Shown here in pieces: positions 40,520-49,148 of a stretch of DNA of 64,000 nucleotides. Position 1 is the stretch's first letter, and the number at the start of each line of letters is the position of its first letter. The position numbers and the translations under genes are program-made. This stretch comes from Nitrospira sp. (GTDB lineage Bacteria > Nitrospirota > Thermodesulfovibrionia > UBA6902), in contig JADHUV010000008.1 of NCBI GenBank assembly GCA_016784355.1, positions 17,774 to 81,773 of the forward strand, given 5' to 3'. A model generated the notes under the pieces. That model saw nothing but the letters and a program-made list of their open reading frames with translations, had not been told where the DNA came from and did not search any database.

Positions 40520-41509
40520 TTAAGATGACTTGTCCCCATCTTCTTTGAGTTTTGCAAATATCATCCGTCCGGCAGTTGTTTGCAGAACGCTGGTCACGGT
40601 TACATCGGCCTGATTATTGATGGACCTTCTGGCATTGTCTACCACGACCATAGTGCCGTCATCAAGGTATCCTACGCCCTGATTGGACTCTTTGCCTTCC
40701 TTGGCTATAAATATGCTCATTTTCTCGCCCGGCAGGACGACTGGTTTCAGGGCATTGGAAAGCTCATTCAGGTTTAAAACGGTAACACCTTGAAGTTCCG
40801 CGACTTTGTTGAGATTAAAGTCATTGGTAATGATCTTGGCACCATGAAGCCTGGCCAGCGCCACAAGTTTGGCATCGACCTCTTTTATCTTTGGAAAATC
40901 TTCATCTACGATCTTTACGGTTACTGTCGATATCTTCTGGATTTTATGAAGCATATCCAGTCCGCGCCGACCCCTGGCCCTTCTTAGAGAATCTGCTGAA
41001 TCTGCGATAAGCTGAAGCTCATGTAAAATAAACTGAGGGATTATAAACGTGCCTTCAATAAAGCCTGCTTCGCAGACATCCACTATCCTGCCGTCTATGA
41101 TCACACTCGTATCTATAATTTTTATAAGACTTTCATCTGTCCTGCTTCGGAAGGCCTTTACTATATTTGAGAGAGTAAAGTCCTTGCCGGCCCTGAAGCC
41201 CAGAAGAAGGCCGCTGTACCCGAATAGGGCATTGAATGTCAGGGCGATGTAGGTACCGTCTATATTTGTGAAAATTTCCTTTATAGGCAGGTATATGAGT
41301 TTTGCAAACAATAGACCTATCCCCAGTCCTGCAAGTCCGCCTACGATCGTTCCAAAACCCAGCATGGTCGTAAGGTACTCAATGATAAGTGCAATTATGC
41401 CAATGCCTGCTCCCCAGAGGATGCCCTGTGATGCCATGGCCTCTCTAAGGCCGATTATATAACCGCCAGCCACAAAAACAAGGAAAAAGATAACTTTATA
41501 GAGCACCAT
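40520..41509 (-). CDS. PIN/TRAM-domain membrane protein (YacL family)
   Basis: 329 residues. Four hydrophobic segments in the first ~115 residues are followed by a PIN nuclease-like domain (IIDTSVIIDGRIVDVCEAGFIEG, GRRGLDMLHKI, VDAKLVALA, IITNDFNLNKVAEL) and a C-terminal TRAM domain (EGKESNQGVGYLDDGTMVVVDNARR). It matches the YacL family. RNA processing is inferred from domain content. It precedes ispD, a common neighbour in many genomes. Confidence 0.9.
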   Translation of the reverse strand: MVLYKVIFFLVFVAGGYIIGLREAMASQGILWGAGIGIIALIIEYLTTMLGFGTIVGGLAGLGIGLLFAKLIYLPIKEIFTNIDGTYIALTFNALFGYSGLLLGFRAGKDFTLSNIVKAFRSRTDESLIKIIDTSVIIDGRIVDVCEAGFIEGTFIIPQFILHELQLIADSADSLRRARGRRGLDMLHKIQKISTVTVKIVDEDFPKIKEVDAKLVALARLHGAKIITNDFNLNKVAELQGVTVLNLNELSNALKPVVLPGEKMSIFIAKEGKESNQGVGYLDDGTMVVVDNARRSINNQADVTVTSVLQTTAGRMIFAKLKEDGDKSS

Positions 41510-41521
41510 ATTAACGTCCTT

Positions 41522-42997
41522 TTAAGAATAAATTTTAAATGTTATATAAAACTTGTTACCACTTCGGTTTATAAATAATAATAATGTATCACCCTCCCGG
41601 GTATTTTTGGTGAGCTTATTAAAAGTGGTCAGGTCGCTTACCCTTTTTTTATTTATTTCTTGAATGACATCGCCCTTTTTAAGACCTGCATTCTCTGCCG
41701 GGCTGCCATTTTCAATATTTACTACTACCACCCCGGATTCGTTCCTTGAGAGGCCGAGTTGTTTAGCTATCTCGCGAGTCAGGTTCATAACGCTGAAGCC
41801 GGCAAGGCTGTTTTCTTCTTTTAAAGCAGGTTCCTCGTGAGAATCGGGCATGGTCCTGGCAATATCACTCGGGAATTCTGAGACCCTGGTAGTCAGTTCC
41901 ACGGTTTTACCGTTTCTTATGACCTTTAGGATCATTTCGCTGTCGACTGTGCTTTGAGCAACCACGTTTCTCAACGTTTCTACGTTTTCAATCGTTTTGT
42001 CATTGACCTCAATAATTATATCACCCCTCTGCATGCCGGATTTCTCAGCAGGGCTGTTTTTAAATATATCGGTCACGATTGCTCCTGAGGGAGAGAGTAG
42101 GTGAAACTCATCTGCCAGCTCAGGTGTAAGGTTTTGTATGGTTATTCCCAGCCATCCACGGGTGACCTTGCCCTGCTTTATTAATTGAGTCATGACTGCG
42201 TGAGCCATATTGCTTGGTACCGCAAACCCGATACCCTGGTATCCACCGGTGCGGGAGAATATGGCGGTGTTAATGCCTATAAGTTCACCTTTGGCGCTGA
42301 CAAGCGGTCCCCCGGAATTCCCGGGGTTTATTGCAGCATCGGTCTGGATAAAGTCTTCATAATCCGCAATTCCGACATTGGCCCGGCCTACGGCGCTGAC
42401 TATCCCCATGGTAACCGTATGCCCCAGACTGTATGGGTTGCCGAATGCAAGTACGAACTCGCCTACCTGCAGGGTGTCGGAATCCCCCCAGTTTATGGCA
42501 GGCAGGTTTTCGGCCGAAATTTTTATGACAGCCAGATCTGTTTTGGGATCGGTCCCGATTATTTTCCCAATGTACGTTTCCTTGTTGTACATCGTGACCT
42601 TTATCTTATCTGCCTTTTCTACTACATGATTGTTGGTAATTATGAAGCCGTCAGGTGATACCAGTACCCCTGATCCAAGACTTTCTTCCTTCCATTGTCT
42701 CGGAGGTCGCTGAGAATCAGGGTTGTCACTGAAAGGGCTCTCGAAAAAATGTGAAAAAGGGTTAAGCTCTTTTTTATCGACTATTTTTGATGAGGATATA
42801 TTAACAACCAGCGGACTTATCACCTTGACTATGCCGGAAAAAGCTGTACCTTTTCCTGCCGGAGCGTCCGGTAGCTGAATGCTGTATGTATAAGGTGGTG
42901 GATCTGTTTTTTTATTAAAGATATCATACCTGTCACCGGCGATAAGGCCAGCTGCAAGTGCGATAATAATGAAAAAAAAGGAAGTGATATTTTTCAT
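41522..42997 (-). CDS. Periplasmic serine protease, HtrA/DegP family
   Basis: 491 residues. An N-terminal membrane anchor or signal (about 4-20) precedes a trypsin-like domain with the catalytic triad His 124 (TNNHVV), Asp 154 (TDLAVIKI) and Ser 228 (NPGNSGGPL). Two PDZ domains follow (about 280-370 and 395-485). Such proteases and chaperones handle misfolded envelope proteins. It lies 12 nt upstream of the PIN/TRAM gene on the same strand, so they may be co-transcribed. Confidence 0.94.
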   Translation of the reverse strand: MKNITSFFFIIIALAAGLIAGDRYDIFNKKTDPPPYTYSIQLPDAPAGKGTAFSGIVKVISPLVVNISSSKIVDKKELNPFSHFFESPFSDNPDSQRPPRQWKEESLGSGVLVSPDGFIITNNHVVEKADKIKVTMYNKETYIGKIIGTDPKTDLAVIKISAENLPAINWGDSDTLQVGEFVLAFGNPYSLGHTVTMGIVSAVGRANVGIADYEDFIQTDAAINPGNSGGPLVSAKGELIGINTAIFSRTGGYQGIGFAVPSNMAHAVMTQLIKQGKVTRGWLGITIQNLTPELADEFHLLSPSGAIVTDIFKNSPAEKSGMQRGDIIIEVNDKTIENVETLRNVVAQSTVDSEMILKVIRNGKTVELTTRVSEFPSDIARTMPDSHEEPALKEENSLAGFSVMNLTREIAKQLGLSRNESGVVVVNIENGSPAENAGLKKGDVIQEINKKRVSDLTTFNKLTKNTREGDTLLLFINRSGNKFYITFKIYS

Positions 42998-43149
42998 TAG
43001 TCAAATTATACATCTGATGGTTTAACCTTGTAAACCCCATTCAATAAATAATATTTTAGTAGTTAAATGTTGTATTTATAAATATGCTAAACTGGGACAG
43101 ATCAGCAGTAAGTTTTTTTTAATAATAATGATCGTTCTGTGTCCATAAT

Positions 43150-44511
43150 ATGTCAAAAATAATGTCATCAAAAAAGAAAATCGAGGAGCTGGACAGGAAG
43201 TTTATGTGGCATCCATTTACCCAGATGAGGGAGTGGGAAGAGGTAGAGCCTCTTATCATTACTGAGGGTCGGGGTGTGTTTATAAAGGATGTCACCGGCA
43301 AGTGGTATATGGACGGGGTATCTTCTCTTTGGGTCAATGTTCACGGTCACAGGAAGGCAGAGATAGATCTGGCAATAAAAGATCAGGTGGACAGGATCAG
43401 TCACTCAACCCTGCTTGGTCTGACCCATCCTCTTGCAGCTGTTTTAGCTGAGAAGATCGTGAAGATTTCCCCTGCCGGCGCATCCAGGGTCTTTTATTCA
43501 GACAGCGGCTCAACTGCGGTGGAAATCGGGCTTAAAATGGCATACCAGTACTGGCAGCACAAACAGCAGGCGGACAGGACAAAATTTATTTACCTTGGAA
43601 ACAGCTATCACGGTGATACTATAGGGGCCGTAAGCGTGGGGGGGATAGATCTTTTTCATAAAACCTTCTCTCATCTTCTGTTTGAGTCTTATAGATCGCC
43701 ATCACCTTATTGTTACCGCTGTGAGCTCGGGAAGAAATATCCTTCCTGCAAAATGGGATGTCTTAAAGCGATGGAAGGCATTCTCAGGAGACATCATAAG
43801 GAAATTGCCGCTGTAATACTGGAACCTCTGGTTCAGGGTGCGGGGGGCATTATCACCTTTCCCGCAGGTTACCTTAAGGGGGTGAGGCAGTTATGTACTA
43901 AATATAAGCTCCTCATGATAGCGGACGAGGTAGCTACCGGAATCGGCAGGACCGGAAAGATGTTTGCATGTGAGCATGAGGGAGTAAGTCCTGATATCCT
44001 TTGCATGGCCAAGGGTCTTACCGGTGGATATCTGCCGCTTGCTGCTACTGTGACGACCGAAAAAATCTATAAGGCATTTTTGGGTAACTATAAAGATCTG
44101 AAGACTTTTTTTCATGGTCATACATATACTGGTAATCAACTGGCCTGCGCTGCCGCAATTGCAAACCTTGATGTCATGAAAAAAGAGCAGACGATCAGGC
44201 GAATGCAGAAGAAGGTCAGAATATTGCAGTCTGAGCTGCAAAAGATCTCGGCATTTAAATATGTAGGAGAGGTCCGGCAAATGGGTTTAATGGCTGGTAT
44301 AGAGTTAGTAAAAGACAAGGAAACCAGGGAGCCCTTTGCCCTTGAAGAAAAGACTGCGATCAAGGTGTGTCTGCGAGCTCGTGAAAAGGGTTTGATAATC
44401 AGGCCTCTTGGAAATGTTGTGGTGCTTATGCCGCCGTTGGGGATATCTGTTGAGGAACTGAAAAGCCTCGGCAGTATAACTGCCGAGGCTTTGATGGAAA
44501 TAACCGCGTAA
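43150..44511 (+). CDS. bioA: Adenosylmethionine--8-amino-7-oxononanoate aminotransferase
   Basis: 453 residues. RKFMWHPFTQMREWEEVEPLIITEGRG at the N-terminus is the BioA signature. YSDSGSTAVEIGLKM, ILEPLVQGAGG, IADEVATGIGRTGK and MAKGLTGGYLP with the PLP Lys 288 follow. It makes 7,8-diaminopelargonate in biotin synthesis. A Cys cluster (C188, C191, C200, C204) lies in a loop; it is seen in many BioA proteins. No other bio gene is in the window. No good ribosome site precedes either ATG. Confidence 0.95.
   Translation: MSKIMSSKKKIEELDRKFMWHPFTQMREWEEVEPLIITEGRGVFIKDVTGKWYMDGVSSLWVNVHGHRKAEIDLAIKDQVDRISHSTLLGLTHPLAAVLAEKIVKISPAGASRVFYSDSGSTAVEIGLKMAYQYWQHKQQADRTKFIYLGNSYHGDTIGAVSVGGIDLFHKTFSHLLFESYRSPSPYCYRCELGKKYPSCKMGCLKAMEGILRRHHKEIAAVILEPLVQGAGGIITFPAGYLKGVRQLCTKYKLLMIADEVATGIGRTGKMFACEHEGVSPDILCMAKGLTGGYLPLAATVTTEKIYKAFLGNYKDLKTFFHGHTYTGNQLACAAAIANLDVMKKEQTIRRMQKKVRILQSELQKISAFKYVGEVRQMGLMAGIELVKDKETREPFALEEKTAIKVCLRAREKGLIIRPLGNVVVLMPPLGISVEELKSLGSITAEALMEITA
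44462..44492 (+). other. Perfect 14-bp palindrome inside the bioA 3' end
   Basis: AAAGCCTCGGCAGT, ATA, then its exact reverse complement, within the last codons of bioA. No T-tract follows within 20 nt in either direction. Confidence 0.7.
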
Positions 44512-44525
44512 GATCTGCTTTTTAT

Positions 44526-44687
44526 TCAGTTTATTCTGCGCTCAATAAACTCCTCAAGATACTTCAGGAACTCAGGATGATCTATTGATACATAATAAAG
44601 GTCATCGCAGGAGCTTTTTTTGTAATATGACATAAAATCTTTGTAGTACTTTCTGTCCGCCGAATTCATTACCATATAGTTATACAT
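44526..44687 (-). CDS. Small protein of unknown function (53 residues)
   Basis: Starts MYNYMVMNSADRKYYKDF and ends EFLKYLEEFIERRIN; rich in Tyr and charged residues, with one Cys. GAGGT lies 5 nt upstream of the ATG. It is in the gap between bioA and the histidine kinase. I do not recognise a family. The remaining gap 44688-44961 shows no gene. Confidence 0.5.
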   Translation of the reverse strand: MYNYMVMNSADRKYYKDFMSYYKKSSCDDLYYVSIDHPEFLKYLEEFIERRIN

Positions 44688-44961
44688 AATCTACCTCGCA
44701 GTTTTTAGTTCACTCTCTTGTTTATATCATCGGCATTTACTGGTGTAAGCTTTAGAAAAGTTATGAAAATAAAATATCTTATCTGGCAGGGCGAACGTCT
44801 TACGGGTAAGTTCCTGAATTAAATATATTGAAAAAGAGAGTATCCTGGCAGATGTGTTAAAGAGGCAGATCTATGGCATCTGGTGCACTGAAATTTAATG
44901 CGTATATTGAGACACCAGGCAAGGTGTAAAAAGGTAAGTAGACGTACTGGTTTTGAATCAG

Positions 44962-47427
44962 TTATAACCCTGCAAAGGAAAATGTAAACTCTGCCCCGAT
45001 GCTATCGGAAGATTTGCATACGAATCTGCCGTCGAGTTTACCTTCAACCAGTCTTTTAACCATTTTCAAGCCTATGGTCTCATTTTCAAGTTCAGTAATA
45101 TTTGCGGGCATTCCCATCCCATTGTCCCTGACCCCTATATCATAGCCGCCTTGTCCCTCTTTCAGGTTAGCTGTTATCCATATTTTGCCGCTATTGCCCT
45201 TAGAAAAGGCATGTTTTAAGGAGTTTGAAACCAGCTCGCTTATTATGAGTCCGCATGGTATGGCAGTGTCTAGATTAAGAAAGATATCATTTATCTCATA
45301 CTTAATATCTATCTTAGCCTGGGATATTTTATAGACTCTTAGAATGCTCATGGTAAGCTCTTTTATATAGTCAAGGAAATTGATGCTTCCAAGGTTATCG
45401 GAGCGGTATAACATCTCGTGTATAAGTGACATTGATCGTATGCGGTTTTCGCTGTCTTTGAAAATGTTGCGAAGCTTTTCAGACTCTATATTATCACTAT
45501 GCATTCTGAGCAGGCTCATTATGACCTGGAAATTATTTGTCACCCTATGGTGGATCTCCCTTAAGAGTACTTCCTTTTCATCATGGGCAGTTTGCAGCTT
45601 CTGTTCAGCGATCTTTCTTGCTGTAATGTCCTGGGTGAAGTGGACAGAGCCTGTCAATTGACCATTTTTATTAAGGGGTGAGACTGTGATCAACAGATGT
45701 TTGGCAGAGGTGCTGTCATATAGCTCAGTTATAATCGGTTTGTCGGTAATAAGCAGTTTTTCGTATGAACAGTCATTCATATAAGCAGGTGGAATATCAA
45801 AGATGTCATGGCATGTCCTGCCAATAAGATCTTTGGGTTCAATTCCGGTAAATTCTGATAACGCCTTGTTTGCTCTTATGATTTTGGAGTCATTGTCATG
45901 GATGGATATGAAATCAGATATAGAGTTAAAGGTGCTTTGCCACTCATTAGCTGCATTTATCAGCCTGCCCTCAAAGTGGATTCTTTCGATTTCGGCAGCC
46001 GCCCTTTCTGCAAAAATTTTTAGTGTTGACTCTACCATTTCCCGATTTTTGATGGGAGATCTATACATCACTGTCATTAAACCGAGTTTTTTTCCGGAAG
46101 AACTCATAAGGGCCGTGCCTATGTAGCCCTCTACCTTCATAAGTGCGATCACCGAGGCATCAGGGAAGCGAGACTGTAATTTGTCTGTATATGTTGCTAT
46201 TCCCTGTCTCATGACTTCTGCGCAGGGAGTACAGGCAAGATCTACTTCGATGTTTTCAGCCTTTTTGCCATCTGCTATTAAGGCGAGTGTCTTTACCCTC
46301 CCGGGCTTATCAGGTATTATTTCAGCTACATATGCGTAGTCAGCATTTAATATATCTACAAGCTGAAGCGAAAGCGAGTTGAAGAAATCCTCTCCCGTAG
46401 CGCCTGATATACCTTTTGCAATCTTTAAAACTGCTTTTTCCGCCTTTTTCCTCCTGCTCAGTTCCTTTGTTGCTATCATGTAGAGAGTTAGCGAAAACAA
46501 CCCTGAAAGAAATGTAATGGCCAGAAATATTAAGCCGAATCTATCCTTTAGTTCGTTAAAAACTCCACTCGATGCAATATTGTTGTCGCGTAAAAGAGTT
46601 ACGTGCCATCCCGGGTAATTGAGAAGTTCTTTTTGCTGGTGAACGAAAACTTTATTCTCTGTATCATGGGAATGGTCTGTGGTAACTTTTTTGAAGCCGG
46701 CCCATTTCCAGGGGCCTTCCCCGAACTGCTTTGATTCCTCTAAATTCAGCTTTTTATTATCGCTGAGTGGCCATAGTGAGTGAAACAGTTTTGTCCGGTC
46801 AGAAGACACAAATATGATTCCTTCCGGCCCGGTCAGGGTTAGCAAGCCCTCATTCTGAATGAGAAAGGTTTTCTCTATGTTCGTCAGTCTTGCCTTGATT
46901 ACGGCTACCCCTAAGATTTTATTATTATCCTGAGAATAAACAGGTGAGCTGAAATAAATCCCTCTTTGTCCGGTGGTTACACCGAGTGCCATATAAATTG
47001 AGGATTTCCCCAGAATGGCCCTGCTGAAATATGGTCTGAAAGAGTAGTTTTTCCCTGTAAAGTCTGTAGCGGAGTCGCTATTAGAGGATGCAATGGTTTT
47101 GCCGTCCTGGTCAAGTAGATAAGCTACGCTTGTACCTATTGCGGCATTAATGCTCTGAAGTGTAGCGTCTATGTCCGGGTGTGTCCCGCTATCATTTGAG
47201 AGGGCCTCACGAACATCTTTTAACCCTGCAAGTGCCTTGACCGTCCCGCTGTAATAATGAAGGGATTGATCTACGCTGTCAGCAACCTTGTTTAATAAAA
47301 TGGTATCTTTGCTATATATATCGTTGTGAGCCGAGTCCCGCAGTGCGCAATAGTACATATACCCTCCGGTTGCTACGGAAAGGAATATGGCACAGGCAAG
47401 TATCAATATTATGATGCGGAGTTTCAT
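44962..47427 (-). CDS. Membrane sensor histidine kinase (Cache-GAF-PAS-HisKA_2-HATPase)
   Basis: 821 residues. Membrane segment (about 5-27), extracytoplasmic Cache-like sensor (about 35-295, with DQDGKTIASSNSDSATDFTGKNYSFRPYF), second membrane segment (about 300-322), GAF-like domain (about 340-490), PAS (about 500-615, EFTGIEPKDLIGRTCHDIF), the H-box LLREIHHRVTNNFQVIMSLL of HisKA_2 kinases, then HATPase motifs DTAIPCGLIISELVSNSLKHA and GVRDNGMGMP. It would signal to a response regulator; the one at 48010 is the obvious partner. The ligand is unknown. Confidence 0.92.
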   Translation of the reverse strand: MKLRIIILILACAIFLSVATGGYMYYCALRDSAHNDIYSKDTILLNKVADSVDQSLHYYSGTVKALAGLKDVREALSNDSGTHPDIDATLQSINAAIGTSVAYLLDQDGKTIASSNSDSATDFTGKNYSFRPYFSRAILGKSSIYMALGVTTGQRGIYFSSPVYSQDNNKILGVAVIKARLTNIEKTFLIQNEGLLTLTGPEGIIFVSSDRTKLFHSLWPLSDNKKLNLEESKQFGEGPWKWAGFKKVTTDHSHDTENKVFVHQQKELLNYPGWHVTLLRDNNIASSGVFNELKDRFGLIFLAITFLSGLFSLTLYMIATKELSRRKKAEKAVLKIAKGISGATGEDFFNSLSLQLVDILNADYAYVAEIIPDKPGRVKTLALIADGKKAENIEVDLACTPCAEVMRQGIATYTDKLQSRFPDASVIALMKVEGYIGTALMSSSGKKLGLMTVMYRSPIKNREMVESTLKIFAERAAAEIERIHFEGRLINAANEWQSTFNSISDFISIHDNDSKIIRANKALSEFTGIEPKDLIGRTCHDIFDIPPAYMNDCSYEKLLITDKPIITELYDSTSAKHLLITVSPLNKNGQLTGSVHFTQDITARKIAEQKLQTAHDEKEVLLREIHHRVTNNFQVIMSLLRMHSDNIESEKLRNIFKDSENRIRSMSLIHEMLYRSDNLGSINFLDYIKELTMSILRVYKISQAKIDIKYEINDIFLNLDTAIPCGLIISELVSNSLKHAFSKGNSGKIWITANLKEGQGGYDIGVRDNGMGMPANITELENETIGLKMVKRLVEGKLDGRFVCKSSDSIGAEFTFSFAGL

Positions 47428-47628
47428 GGTTGTATTGTAACTAGATGCGAGTGCGGCTATCTCAATTTAGAATTAGCCTTATTTTATAATAAATAGTAAT
47501 CAAAATATACCTCTGAAGTTTGAAACTTAAACCGTTATTATGGTCTGTATGACTTCCAGTGTATATTCTGGTGTATTAGCCATGTCCCCACATGGATGTA
47601 CCTGAAGGTTACCCTGGTTACAGAATGG

Positions 47629-47895
47629 TTATATTTGCAAGTTCTTAAATAGAAGTTTTCTAATCTCGCACGTGCAATAATGTGAAAAACCAAATGAGTG
47701 CATATGGTTGCAGTGTTTGTAATTTTTCGCTTTCACAAAGAACATGGCATCGTTTACAACGAAATCGATCTCGCATACGCATGTATCATTTTCATTGAGG
47801 CATGAGAAATCATGGTTACAATTAATTGTACTGAGTAATTGAGCGTCCAATTTCAGCTTCTTCTTCAGTCTATCCCTGTTTATCGTATCATTCAA
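47629..47895 (-). CDS. Small Cys/His-rich protein between kinase and regulator
   Basis: 88 residues. A basic N-terminus (RDRLKKKLKLDAQLL) leads into INCNHDFSCLN, DTCVCEID, HCNHMHSFGFSHYCTCEIRKLLF. Seven Cys and five His suggest metal binding. I do not recognise a named family. It lies between the response regulator (upstream) and histidine kinase (downstream) on the same strand with gaps of 114 and 201 nt, so a functional link is possible but not shown. Confidence 0.65.
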   Translation of the reverse strand: MNDTINRDRLKKKLKLDAQLLSTINCNHDFSCLNENDTCVCEIDFVVNDAMFFVKAKNYKHCNHMHSFGFSHYCTCEIRKLLFKNLQI

Positions 47896-48009
47896 ACCAT
47901 ATCCCCCTGGAAGTGTCTTGAGTTAATTGAGTATTTATACTTTAATATTAATGAAGTGCAACTTTAAAGGGTGGATAGTGGGGATAGCAAGGGTGAGAGA
48001 AAATACCTA

Positions 48010-48948
48010 TTAATTCAGGGAGAGAAGTTTTGTCCTGAGATTTATTTTTTCATTGGTTATCTTTAGTTTTCTTCTGATATTTTTTCTGTGTGCCTTTACG
48101 GTATCTTGAGAGATATTCAGGACCTCCATTATTTCCTTGTCACGCAGGCCGTCTTTTATAAGGTCTGCAATCAGGATTTCTGTGGGAGTGAAATCAAGAT
48201 ATTTGTATGACAGGCGTGATGAAAAAGAGGAAGTAATATCTTCTAAATTGGACTCAATTATATTAATATATGTCAGATCTTCTGAGGGCGGCTGGTTACG
48301 TTTGAGCTTTGAAATGTAGGGCAGAACCAGACATTTTATATTGGAGGTTATGACCTGTTCAAGCTCTTTTTTATCTTCCGACCGTTGTTGAAGTAATACC
48401 TTAAGTGCTGAATTCTTTTCTTTTAATTCTTCGCTGATCTGTTTACGCTCCAGTATCTCTTCTGACAATGCTTCATTCATGCGGGCAAGTGCTGCAGTCC
48501 TCTCTGTAATCTTCATTTCAAGTCTGTCGTGAGATTCTTGTAGCATCTTTTCGCTATGTCTGAGTTTTTTCTCCATTAGGCCTTTATACAGGGCCATTTC
48601 TACGCTTGCCTTCAGAGAGCCTTCATCAAAAGGCTTAATTAGGTATCCCATGGGCTCGGTGACTTTTGCGTGTTCCAGTTCTTTGTTCCCTGAAAAGGCA
48701 GTCAAAAAGACATGAGGTATGCCGAGGGTGCTGCGAATCGTGCCGGCCGCTTCTATGCCGGTCATTTTTCCTTTAAGAGAAATGTCCATGAGAATCAGAT
48801 CAGGCATGTTTTCTTTTGCCTGGGCAATGGCGTCTGCCCCGGATTCCGCTATGGAGGTGACTTCGTAGTCTAATTTCTCAAGGCACCGCTGCAGGTCTGC
48901 AGCAATTGCCCATTCGTCCTCGACTAGCATTATTTTGGTTTTTTTCAT
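48010..48948 (-). CDS. Response regulator, receiver plus LuxR-type HTH
   Basis: 312 residues. The receiver domain (about 4-120) has the acidic pair VEDEW and phospho-acceptor Asp 55 (LILMDISLKG); AFSGNKE and the conserved Lys in LIKPFDEG follow. A coiled coil (about 125-210) links to a C-terminal LuxR/GerE helix-turn-helix (DFTPTEILIADLIKDGLRDKEIMEVLNISQDTVKAHRKNIRRKL). It is a likely DNA-binding partner of the kinase at 44962. Confidence 0.92.
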   Translation of the reverse strand: MKKTKIMLVEDEWAIAADLQRCLEKLDYEVTSIAESGADAIAQAKENMPDLILMDISLKGKMTGIEAAGTIRSTLGIPHVFLTAFSGNKELEHAKVTEPMGYLIKPFDEGSLKASVEMALYKGLMEKKLRHSEKMLQESHDRLEMKITERTAALARMNEALSEEILERKQISEELKEKNSALKVLLQQRSEDKKELEQVITSNIKCLVLPYISKLKRNQPPSEDLTYINIIESNLEDITSSFSSRLSYKYLDFTPTEILIADLIKDGLRDKEIMEVLNISQDTVKAHRKNIRRKLKITNEKINLRTKLLSLN

Positions 48949-49148
48949 TGCAGGGCTATCTTTTTTGAATTCCTCCTGATTTGCAATGTATTATTATAAC
49001 TTAATATAAAATTCTTTAAATCAATGTGTTGCAAGATAATTGCAATCAACCTTCTGATCTGGCATTATTCTAATGCTTCTCTTTGTGAATAATGTTAACC
49101 AAAATGCTAAAATAGCTCTCTTAAAATTCGCTCCATGGAGAAACCCTG

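Noticed and set aside
40504..40557. Longer N-terminus for IspD
   Set aside because: Would overlap the PIN/TRAM gene by 38 nt; the conserved IspD start fits TTG 40503 with a GGAG site.
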